From the NCBI GenBank assembly GCA_018266295.1, contig JAFEAQ010000011.1, forward strand, positions 1,153,626 through 1,217,625: a DNA stretch of 64,000 nt. The letters run 5' to 3'. Made by a program: the position numbers and the translations under genes. Below, one piece after another: positions 1 through 6,558 of this stretch; the stretch's first letter is position 1, and each line of letters starts with the position of its first letter. The DNA comes from Bdellovibrionales bacterium. GTDB taxonomy: Bacteria > Bdellovibrionota > Bdellovibrionia > Bdellovibrionales > Bdellovibrionaceae. The notes below the pieces were generated by a model. It did no database searches. It saw only the letters and a list, made by a program, of their open reading frames with translations, and was not told the origin of the DNA.

Positions 1-88
1 GCAGAGCAGCGACGAGTAAACCAGATGTCGCAGCGATGATAGCTTCACGACGGGTTAGTCCCGAGTCTTTGGACTCTTTATCACCCAT
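1..88 (-). CDS. Exported protein with Tat-like signal, N-terminal fragment
   Basis: Only the first 29 codons lie inside the window; the gene runs off the left edge. The N-terminus has a short polar stretch, the twin-arginine segment LTRREAII and then a hydrophobic run (AATSGLLVAAL), which looks like a Tat signal or an N-terminal membrane anchor. The ATG is preceded at seven bases by a full GGAGG. That ribosome binding site can pair with an upstream ACCTCC (positions about 95-122), giving a six-base-pair hairpin over the site. Product unknown; the Tat call is moderate because the motif lacks the usual S at its start. Confidence 0.6.
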   Translation of the reverse strand, partial: MGDKESKDSGLTRREAIIAATSGLLVAAL

Positions 89-212
89 AAAAAAACCTCC
101 GTAAGATGTCTCTCAAGGAGGTCGCATTTTCGTTTGATTTTCAACGAATGTGAAATTTCCCTGCGAACATACAGAGCTCTTTCACGAAACCACGATATTT
201 AATTTCGAAAAT

Positions 213-2051
213 CTACTTACTCAGTACAATCGTTGTCACACTCATCGCCGGCATTGAATAACGGAAACTACTACCAGACATCGTGAATGTGCCCGCTGCC
301 TTCGGTGTTGAAACTCCATCTATGATTTGATAAGTGGCACCTTTGGTGTAATCGCCCGCGTTTGTCATATAAATGTTTGTCGATAATGCTGCCGAAGTTT
401 TATTCAAAGCGACAATATAGATCTTATTCGGATCACTCGAAGACTGCATAGCATAGACAGAAGATTTTTCGTTGTTAGATGCCACCGCGCGAATCGAGAT
501 ATCACCGACGCGTGCACCGGCACCATCGTAGTTCACATACAATCTCATCGCACCGTAAATATAGGGAGAAGCTTCACGGTCCCAGTGAGTCGCGGCAAAG
601 ACATCCTCGCGCCCGAAAATACCGAGTACGTCAGCTTCTGCAATACCACCAGAGATGATCTGGCCGCCGCCGTGATTGTATTCTGAGAATGAAATCTTGG
701 TGCCCGGATAGTACATGTTGATACGTTCTTTCAGTCGAGGAATCCAGCGCAAAGCATCCTTGAGATAATCATCGACAATCCAGCTGGTTTCTTTATACGT
801 CGGATCCCATAATGAGCGCGGTGCTTGTAAGCGGGCGGCAATCAACGCCGGCGTTTGCGGAGCCGTTTCGTCAAGCACGCGATAGTTATCTCCGCGAGCT
901 TCCGATCCCCAGTGCATATCAAGCACATCGACAAGGCGTTTACCGTAGGTTTTCTCGGCCGCTGCGAGTTGCTGCAGGTACCACGACATGTATTCGCCGT
1001 TGCTTCTATCGGGAGCGTCTTGCAAACTCATCATTTCATTGAAACCATAAGCCACGGGACCAAACACCATCGAGTTCGGCGCATTGTCTTTGATCATCGA
1101 GGCAAAACGAATTGTCTTCTCTTTCATCTCAGCATAAGTGGTCTTATCCGGATGGATGAGAGGATGTGTGGTCTTCCAAATAGCCGGCTCGTTATCCAGC
1201 ATGTAGAAAATCTTTTGACCCGCATCGAGATTGGCTTTGAAGGTGCTTTGGAAAAAGCGCACGGCTTCGTCCTGGTAAACGTAATTGTCACTGAGATCGC
1301 CCACAGGATTCGTTACACTGGCAGGTTTTCTGGCGACGTTTTGGCGGAAGCGGGTATTTGTTGGGCTTGCTGCGGTTGTGATCGTACCGTTCTTATCTGC
1401 TGCGATGTAATCGACCATCGGAATCGTGACAATCGGCGCTGCTTTATACTGGTACGCAAGCAGCACACCCAAACGGACGGCTTCACCGGCGACTTCGCTG
1501 CGGCTTCCGCAGTTGACAAGTTCGCAGACGCGATTGCCGCTGCTATTGTTGTAATCGGTACCACCGTTCGTCGCATTGTTTTCCCAGTTATAGGTCGTCC
1601 AGCGATTTCCTCCCATGCGGAAGGCCCCGATACCGGTCATCATGCTGGTTTCGTAGTTCGTGCCATAGATGTAAGGCGAAATCGCATGACGATCCGCTGA
1701 GGCATCGATATTAAACGTGATATCCGCCGCCGGGAGTGGAGTTGGTGTAGGAGTTGGCGTTGCCGATGGAGTGGCCGTTGGCTTTGGTGTAGCCGTCGGA
1801 GAAACCCCAGGGCTTGGAGTCGGCGTTGCCGTCGGTGTGACTGAAGGCATCGGTGTCATCGTTGGCGACACCGCCGGAGAGGGCGATACCGTAGGCGTTG
1901 GGCTTGGCTCGGAACTGCCTAAGCTCGTGTTGCCTTCGGTGTTATTAGGCACGTTGAAATTTTGAGGCGCGCAGTTCTGGAAAAGCAGAATGCAGAAGAT
2001 AGCTAGAATAACAGTAGATGCACGACGCTTGTAACGTTGAAATAAACCCAC
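213..2051 (-). CDS. Secreted lipoprotein glycoside hydrolase, GH44 family (endoglucanase/xyloglucanase type)
   Basis: 612 residues from a GTG start with AGGGGG upstream. The order is: a positively charged N-terminus and hydrophobic segment ending in LLFQNC (Cys27, an atypical lipobox), a Pro/Thr/Ser linker of about 60 residues (45-108), then a catalytic domain from about residue 110 to the end. The domain opens with [21 protein letters not shown] and [17 protein letters not shown], features I recognise from GH44. The candidate acid/base is Glu288 in LDNEP and the nucleophile Glu457 in FSEYNHGG, the positions expected for this (beta/alpha)8 family. GH44 enzymes cleave beta-1,4-glucans and xyloglucan; the actual substrate here is unknown. 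Likely anchored in the outer membrane or cell surface, with the linker acting as a spacer. It stands alone on the minus strand. The family call is from motif recall and should be confirmed by a profile search. Confidence 0.8.
   Translation of the reverse strand: MGLFQRYKRRASTVILAIFCILLFQNCAPQNFNVPNNTEGNTSLGSSEPSPTPTVSPSPAVSPTMTPMPSVTPTATPTPSPGVSPTATPKPTATPSATPTPTPTPLPAADITFNIDASADRHAISPYIYGTNYETSMMTGIGAFRMGGNRWTTYNWENNATNGGTDYNNSSGNRVCELVNCGSRSEVAGEAVRLGVLLAYQYKAAPIVTIPMVDYIAADKNGTITTAASPTNTRFRQNVARKPASVTNPVGDLSDNYVYQDEAVRFFQSTFKANLDAGQKIFYMLDNEPAIWKTTHPLIHPDKTTYAEMKEKTIRFASMIKDNAPNSMVFGPVAYGFNEMMSLQDAPDRSNGEYMSWYLQQLAAAEKTYGKRLVDVLDMHWGSEARGDNYRVLDETAPQTPALIAARLQAPRSLWDPTYKETSWIVDDYLKDALRWIPRLKERINMYYPGTKISFSEYNHGGGQIISGGIAEADVLGIFGREDVFAATHWDREASPYIYGAMRLYVNYDGAGARVGDISIRAVASNNEKSSVYAMQSSSDPNKIYIVALNKTSAALSTNIYMTNAGDYTKGATYQIIDGVSTPKAAGTFTMSGSSFRYSMPAMSVTTIVLSK
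1717..1922 (-). repeat. Low-complexity Pro/Thr/Ser linker-coding repeat
   Basis: Irregular tandem copies of a short unit encoding P-T-P, S-P-T and T-A-T-P steps in the linker of the GH44 lipoprotein (residues about 45-108). The opposite strand is open over the same stretch and reads as a Gly/Val repeat, which is an artefact of the composition. Such tracts are prone to length variation by slippage. Confidence 0.8.
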
Positions 2052-2148
2052 GATGGTCCCCCTGGGTTTATTTTGCCCGAACGTTGCGGACGGAAGAATG
2101 GGACCTTGGACCTAGTCTTTTTCCGAGACAGTAATACTGTAACCTGTT

Positions 2149-2171
2149 GTTTCACGAATGAGTCGTGAAAC
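2149..2171 (-). terminator. Hairpin downstream of the small lipoprotein gene
   Basis: A perfect nine-base-pair inverted repeat, GTTTCACGA and TCGTGAAAC, with a five-base loop, starts three bases past the stop of the preceding minus-strand gene. There is no T-run behind it, so it may be a weak terminator or a 3'-end stabilising hairpin. Confidence 0.5.
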
Positions 2172-2173
2172 GC

Positions 2174-2590
2174 TTATGGGGCTTCCGTTTTCTCGACGAT
2201 ACTCCAAGCGCCATCGGTCTTTTTTAACTTCAAATTGTAGTGCTTGGTTTCCATTTTCTCAGCGATCTTCGCTTTCCAGTCTTTGCCGGAAATAGCCACG
2301 AGCTCTGGATAAACAGACTTCGAGAACGTCACGATCGTCAATCTTGCAGTGGCGTCGTTATCACCTTGCAACTCAACATTATCGACATCGATTTGTGTAT
2401 TGATTTTAATGAAGTCAGCAAAAGTCTTCTGCTGTTCTTGATCAACGAATGTCGCTTTCGCGGCCAATTGAGCCTCGTTATCGAAAGATTCAGCCGACAT
2501 CACCAAAGCGCGGTTTTTCACGCCCATCTTTGTGCAGCCAGTGAAAGCCAAAAGAAAACCAATCGAAATAAGTGTAATAAGCTTTTTCAT
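2174..2590 (-). CDS. Small lipoprotein of unknown function
   Basis: 138 residues. A typical lipoprotein signal peptide ends in AFTGC (Cys19). The mature part is charged, ends in LKLKKTDGAWSIVEKTEAP, and has the look of the small alpha+beta NTF2-like/DUF4878-type lipoproteins, whose last strand often reads DGAWKI. That relation is only a resemblance. It is the last ordinary-composition gene before the AT-rich Rhs island and is followed by a hairpin. No partner gene is evident. Confidence 0.7.
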   Translation of the reverse strand: MKKLITLISIGFLLAFTGCTKMGVKNRALVMSAESFDNEAQLAAKATFVDQEQQKTFADFIKINTQIDVDNVELQGDNDATARLTIVTFSKSVYPELVAISGKDWKAKIAEKMETKHYNLKLKKTDGAWSIVEKTEAP

Positions 2591-2704
2591 GGCCCCAAAT
2601 TAGGCCCATCCGGGGGGATTTACAACATGTTCTACGATGCGCCTCAAGGCTTATTTTTGATTATGGTCTCTAGAGGAGGGAGACTATTCAATTTGCCGCT
2701 TAGT

Positions 2705-3295
2705 TTAACGACGGTAAGCCTTCTTTTTATATTTAGTCCCAAGAACTCGGTTGTATTCATTTGAATTCTTATCGAGATAAATCTCAGCTAAATATTGGTA
2801 AGCACCTGTATGTCCGAGTTGTACTGCCATCTCAAAGTGTTTAATTGCTTTGAGATCACTATCAGTAACTCCATCTCCTGACATATACATTAGGCCAAGA
2901 TTGAAATGTGCCCTTGGAACTTTCTTTTTCGCGGCCAGTTTGTAATTTTCGAAAGCCTTTTTGTAATTCGCTTTTGTTCCAATACCAAGCATATAGTAAT
3001 ATCCTAAATCAGCTAACGCCTCTGAATAACCTTGTCGAGCTGATTTACGCATAACTAAAAATGATGCCTTTTTGTCTTTTTTGACCCCTTCACCATGCAA
3101 CAATCCAAAGGCATAATTATACTGTCCTATACGATCGCCCCCATGAGCCGCCATAGTATACCATTTCATTGCTTCTCTCACGTTCTTCCTAACGCCTGTT
3201 CCAAAATCGTAGCAGTTTCCGACTCTACAGCATGCGGCCGGATTTCCTTTCTCTGCTAATTTTATATTTTTTTGAAAAAAAATTTTGGATTTCAT
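2705..3295 (-). CDS. Sel1-like repeat protein, candidate immunity protein
   Basis: 196 residues built almost entirely of about five Sel1-like (TPR-type) helical repeats, for example AMKWYTMAAHGGDRIGQYNY, YYYMLGIGTKANYKKAFENY and AHFNLGLMYMSGDGV. No signal peptide, so probably cytoplasmic. Sel1 repeats bind proteins, and Sel1-repeat genes are a known kind of immunity gene next to Rhs and other polymorphic toxins. It is the most distal small gene of the run that follows the rhs gene on the same strand and shares its AT-rich composition. The ATG has no clear Shine-Dalgarno sequence. The immunity role is inferred from position and fold. Confidence 0.7.
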   Translation of the reverse strand: MKSKIFFQKNIKLAEKGNPAACCRVGNCYDFGTGVRKNVREAMKWYTMAAHGGDRIGQYNYAFGLLHGEGVKKDKKASFLVMRKSARQGYSEALADLGYYYMLGIGTKANYKKAFENYKLAAKKKVPRAHFNLGLMYMSGDGVTDSDLKAIKHFEMAVQLGHTGAYQYLAEIYLDKNSNEYNRVLGTKYKKKAYRR

Positions 3296-3340
3296 AAATG
3301 ATGGTCAATGTTTAATATCGATTTCTTAAATAGCAAGATT

Positions 3341-3829
3341 TCAATTTTCATTTATACAAGGCTGAAGAATTTCTTTAAGACTTGCAATTTCATTTGAATT
3401 ATTTTTTTCTTCTTTCATGTAATCAAAAACAGTAAAAAAACGAATTCTCAACTTTTTAACATCACGAACCTTTAAGGTCTTGCAGGCCTTTGCAACTTTG
3501 TCAGAGTGTCTCCGCACAATATCCATGAGACCATAAGTCAATGACTCGGATGCACTTCCCTCTAGTAATGAAAGAGATCTCAAGTATGGTGAAATGCATT
3601 TCTCGCATGTCTTTTTATCTAAATCTTCTTTCATTGCTTTAACCGCAGGTTCAAACTCTCCCTCAACGAAAGACTCAAATTGCCGTCGATTACTTAAGGT
3701 ATCTCTGAGAAAATTTTTGTATTGTTTCTCCATCTCAGAATAGGTATCGACTATTTTATCTTCACTCATTGTGTGAGCATTCACGTTTAAGCTAAATACA
3801 ACTACTAGAAAAAAAATGAAGCTTTTCAA
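3341..3829 (-). CDS. Secreted small protein, candidate periplasmic immunity protein
   Basis: 162 residues from a TTG start, chosen because GAGGAG lies at a good distance and no in-frame ATG fits. The signal peptide SFIFFLVVVFSLNVNA should be cut before HTMSED. The mature protein is helical, charged and has a CEKC pair plus two further cysteines (CKTL and the C-terminal QPCINEN), so disulfides are likely in the periplasm. I do not recognise the family. Its place in the run behind rhs, its size and its export suggest an immunity protein against a toxin acting in the periplasm; this is inference. Confidence 0.6.
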   Translation of the reverse strand: MKSFIFFLVVVFSLNVNAHTMSEDKIVDTYSEMEKQYKNFLRDTLSNRRQFESFVEGEFEPAVKAMKEDLDKKTCEKCISPYLRSLSLLEGSASESLTYGLMDIVRRHSDKVAKACKTLKVRDVKKLRIRFFTVFDYMKEEKNNSNEIASLKEILQPCINEN

Positions 3830-3990
3830 TACATCTCCTCTAAATTATATCTGGCGCAACTAGCTGACAAAAAAGTTTTGCCATTATCTTACCAAAACCA
3901 TTTGCACTAGACCAACAAAAGAACCGCCAATGCATTCCTCCGTCCTTTTAAAGATTGATCACGATGAATTCCAAAAAAGCTTCTATATTT

Positions 3991-4386
3991 CTACTTTAAG
4001 CCTTTACTAGCACAGTACTTATCTACCCATGCTTTCTTAAATTTAGATTGCTTGATTCCAGGCTGAATACATAGGTCACTTAGAGGATAAACTTTAGAAG
4101 TACACCAACCTTCATACCCTGGTCCTGAAATTTCAGTCATACCATTCGGGCAATTTATCCTTGGATCTTTCTCAACCATGCAAGCAAATCCGCTTATATA
4201 ATCGATTGCAATTGACTCATCACCGCCACTTTTTTGAGAACCCATTTTTTCAGTCATTTTAGCATTCGGGGAAAATTTTTCTTGGCAAAAATCTTGTCGA
4301 TTACTGTCCTCTGGTTTTACTGGACTAAAACCACATGAGCAAAAAAGCCCAACGCACCAAATGCTAAAATTTATTCTATACCTCAT
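3991..4386 (-). CDS. Small lipoprotein, candidate immunity protein
   Basis: 131 residues from the ATG at 4386, which has AAGGA at the right distance; an upstream in-frame ATG at 4422 would destroy the signal peptide and overlaps the preceding fragment. The signal peptide ends in LFCSC (lipobox Cys18). The mature part has six further cysteines in short motifs (FACMVEKD, INCPNG, WCTSK, LCIQPG, KYCASKG), which suggests a small disulfide-rich fold. The gene follows a toxin-tip-like fragment by 23 bases, the position expected of its cognate immunity gene. Family not recognised. Confidence 0.6.
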   Translation of the reverse strand: MRYRINFSIWCVGLFCSCGFSPVKPEDSNRQDFCQEKFSPNAKMTEKMGSQKSGGDESIAIDYISGFACMVEKDPRINCPNGMTEISGPGYEGWCTSKVYPLSDLCIQPGIKQSKFKKAWVDKYCASKGLK

Positions 4387-4409
4387 AAAGGCTATCCTTA
4401 TATATTTAG

Positions 4410-4511
4410 CTAACGGAACCATTTAAAACCCGTATTTTTGTCAGGAACTCCTTTTCCTTGATCTAATGAAGCTCCAGTCATGACCCAATCGAGCGAAGGC
4501 AAACGAAGATT
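4410..4511 (-). pseudogene. Orphan toxin-tip-like fragment 2 (33 residues, no start)
   Basis: An open frame begins directly behind an in-frame stop next to the HEAT-like gene and ends in TAG 23 bases before the lipoprotein start. It reads RLPSLDWVMTGASLDQ and then GKGVPDKNTGFKWFR. It has no initiation region for the whole frame and the peptide looks like a structured protein end rather than a random translation (Trp, Gly and Lys rich, ordered charge pattern). Its position immediately in front of a small immunity-like gene matches orphan Rhs-CT remnants. Too short for a secure call; a protein search against Rhs C-termini would decide. Confidence 0.45.
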
Positions 4512-4517
4512 TCACCC

Positions 4518-5144
4518 TTAATTTTTATTTTTCGTCCTATCTGAATAAAACTTTTCTAGTATATCTTTAGCCACTTTACGTACTGCTGAATTTTTATCAT
4601 TAGACAACTTCGTAAAAACCGCTTTTAGTTTTAACCGCATCTGAATTCGCATTCTTTTATCAGCAACATATGTATTAGCAATTGTGAACTGAGCCCACTC
4701 ACGAATCATCGGGCTTCTATCTTTAGTCATGGCTAGAAGGATTTTAAGGAACTCCGCAGATCTAAAGCTATCAGTCGCACGGATAACACTAAAACGGACC
4801 TGAGAATTTTTACTATTTGCAAACTGTGCCATCTCTTTTGCCAGCTTCAGACTTCTTAAATCAATGTTTGCAAACCCGATACTTGCGACGACCGAAGGAC
4901 TCGTTTCCGATTTTAACATCTTCAACAAAAGCGCTTCTGATTTTTTATAAAGCTGACTAGAGTGTGGGGTGGCTCTAAGTATGTCCGGCAAAATCTTTCG
5001 GGTATTGCTCAACTTGGAGGTTGCCAGCTCTTGCAATTCGATGAAAAATTTTGAATTAATCTTTTTCTGCAAAAGGTGAATCTTATCCCAGTACAGATTC
5101 CAATTAGAGTCTTTCACCTTTAAGGTATCGATTTTAATTGCCAT
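4518..5144 (-). CDS. HEAT-like repeat protein, candidate cytoplasmic immunity protein
   Basis: 208 residues, no signal peptide. It is made of helical pairs with the HEAT/armadillo spacing: LLKMLKSETSPSVVASIGFA, LAKEMAQFANSKNSQVRFSV, LLAMTKDRSPMIREWAQFTI and KLSNDKNSAVRKVAKDILEK, each with the V-R or I-R step that marks such repeats. HEAT-like proteins are frequent immunity proteins in polymorphic toxin loci. It starts 16 bases behind the previous gene with no clear Shine-Dalgarno sequence, so translation may be coupled to it. Function inferred from fold and place only. Confidence 0.65.
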   Translation of the reverse strand: MAIKIDTLKVKDSNWNLYWDKIHLLQKKINSKFFIELQELATSKLSNTRKILPDILRATPHSSQLYKKSEALLLKMLKSETSPSVVASIGFANIDLRSLKLAKEMAQFANSKNSQVRFSVIRATDSFRSAEFLKILLAMTKDRSPMIREWAQFTIANTYVADKRMRIQMRLKLKAVFTKLSNDKNSAVRKVAKDILEKFYSDRTKNKN

Positions 5145-5160
5145 ACTTTTTGGTGAATAG

Positions 5161-5658
5161 TTAGTTTTCGATAGTCATCTTATCAATAATTCTTCGCTGT
5201 CCTTTTATGAATAAAGAACACGTATACTTGACGTCTGGAGACTGAAGTACTCGAAACTCAGAAAGACTTTCATCAGATAAAACTTCCTTTACAATAACTA
5301 CCGATGGAATCTTATGAAGCTTTGGAGATGTGCCATATCTAATAAAACAAAATACTTTTCCAGCTTCAGAAGGAAGCTCGGTAGAGATCTTAATAAAAGA
5401 CTCCCCTTTTACGCTATTCAAATCAAATCCGTACTTTGGAATTGAGACTTCTTCTCTATCTGTTTGCGAAAGACTACATTTTATAGAGTCTTTCACAAGG
5501 GCTTCATATAGAGACTCTGAAACCAAGTCCCATCCATCATAACCTTCTAAATTTTCATCTACAATTTCAGCTCTCTTAAGAATGGGAAATAATACAGTAA
5601 TAGAATCAGCAAAATTTCCCATTAAATCCTGAACCGAAGTCTGAAGACTATTTTTCAT
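5161..5658 (-). CDS. Small cytoplasmic protein, candidate immunity protein
   Basis: 165 residues, no signal peptide or membrane segment, acidic. I do not recognise the family. Its ATG overlaps the stop of the preceding toxin-tip-like fragment (TAATG) and its Shine-Dalgarno sequence GGA lies inside that fragment, so it was translated in coupling with whatever protein ended there. That is the arrangement of a toxin and its immunity gene. Two aromatic motifs, GYDGWDLVSESLYEAL near the N-terminus and CSLFIKGQRRIID near the C-terminus, are the most distinctive parts. Confidence 0.6.
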   Translation of the reverse strand: MKNSLQTSVQDLMGNFADSITVLFPILKRAEIVDENLEGYDGWDLVSESLYEALVKDSIKCSLSQTDREEVSIPKYGFDLNSVKGESFIKISTELPSEAGKVFCFIRYGTSPKLHKIPSVVIVKEVLSDESLSEFRVLQSPDVKYTCSLFIKGQRRIIDKMTIEN

Positions 5659-5813
5659 TACTTTCCTTTAACTGAATTCAACCACTGTAGTTCTTGCGCC
5701 GTAGGTGGCCTTTTCTCACCAAATCCCTTACCAGGATTTACAGTTTTGACACGAGCAGGAGTAATATCGAGTACTACTTTGCCACTTTGCGACAAATAAA
5801 TTAAATTTAAAAT
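5658..5813 (-). pseudogene. Orphan toxin-tip-like fragment 1 (51 residues, no start)
   Basis: An open frame of 51 codons between the gene at 5807-6544 and the gene at 5161-5658. It carries GKVVLDITPARVKT followed by VNPGKGFGEKRPP and TAQELQWLNSVKGK, then stops in TAATG, sharing its last base with the ATG of the next gene. There is no ATG; a TTG at 5795 has no ribosome binding site. The sequence reads like the genuine C-terminus of a larger protein. With its stop fused to a small downstream gene it is best read as the tail of a displaced Rhs C-terminal toxin left with its immunity gene. Confidence 0.6.
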
Positions 5814-6544
5814 TTAGTAGGATCTAACAGATCTCTTCGTTCTTTTAGATCACAGTTTAGCTCGTCTGCTACAAAGGCATTCACATTCTCTCTCACTGAA
5901 AATCTCACCATCTTCATTTTTAAAATAACCTTTGAGAGGCAATCTTTTAGAGCGCTATCTGCTGCTGGCAAGTATTCAATTTGACCTATGGAACCTTTTT
6001 TACTAATTCTAATATTTGTTATGTAGTTTAGATCAAAATTAGATTTAGATTCAAAGTAACATTTTTTTAGTTCGCCAGCCTTATCTTTTAAATTTTCAGA
6101 ACATGATTTAATTATTAACTCATAGGCTTCAGATTCCTTTTTTCGAGTATCCCTATTCTTCTCGAATTTCTTTCTTTCAGAAGGACTTAGCTCTTTCTGA
6201 AGGTCTCTCCACAAGCTCTCAAGTATTTTTCCACTCATATCATCAACTTGGCTTATACCTTGTTGCGAAAAATACTTTTTAAGATTTTCATCTTGATTCG
6301 GCCCCCGCAACCATTGATTTCTAATAGATAGGCCTTTTTCATGATGAAGTAGGTCCAACTCATCTTGAGACATTTTTTTCATCTGTAGCTTATCTTCTTC
6401 ACTCATCTCTTTTTTAATTTGCTCTATGTATGGCTTTAAAAATTTATCTTCTTGGACTAGTTTCTCACTGGGGTTGGCCAATGCTAAATTGGTAAGCAGA
6501 ATCATCCCAGACCATAAAATGATCGATTTAAAATTAAACTTCAC
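5807..6544 (-). CDS. Exported protein behind rhs, candidate immunity protein
   Basis: 245 residues from a GTG with GAGGA seven bases upstream. The signal peptide ends in LTNLALA. The mature part is strongly charged and helical to about residue 150 (many KK/EE/SEE steps, probable coiled coil). The C-terminal 80 residues read NIRISKKGSIGQIEYLPAADSALKDCLSKVI and then KMVRFSV; this pattern (a strand, G, a strand, one Cys in a helix, then a strand) resembles the TonB-like domain of AgmX/PglI-type proteins. It begins 14 bases behind the rhs stop, which makes it the prime candidate for immunity to the current Rhs tip. That role is inferred. Confidence 0.6.
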   Translation of the reverse strand: MKFNFKSIILWSGMILLTNLALANPSEKLVQEDKFLKPYIEQIKKEMSEEDKLQMKKMSQDELDLLHHEKGLSIRNQWLRGPNQDENLKKYFSQQGISQVDDMSGKILESLWRDLQKELSPSERKKFEKNRDTRKKESEAYELIIKSCSENLKDKAGELKKCYFESKSNFDLNYITNIRISKKGSIGQIEYLPAADSALKDCLSKVILKMKMVRFSVRENVNAFVADELNCDLKERRDLLDPTKF

Positions 6545-6558
6545 CTGAAATTCCTCTT

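Noticed and set aside
855-1700. 281-codon plus-strand open frame across the GH44 gene
   Set aside because: It is the antisense shadow of a gene with clear family motifs, lacks a plausible start signal, and its translation has no domain-like features.
3830-3950. Third toxin-tail-like frame before the secreted gene at 3829
   Set aside because: A 35-codon frame ends just before the ribosome binding site, but it contains its own GGAGGA-ATG and the peptide looks random; too weak to call.
4387-4422. Upstream start of the small lipoprotein at 4422
   Set aside because: It adds 12 residues in front of a good signal peptide and has no ribosome binding site, while the ATG at 4386 has AAGGA.
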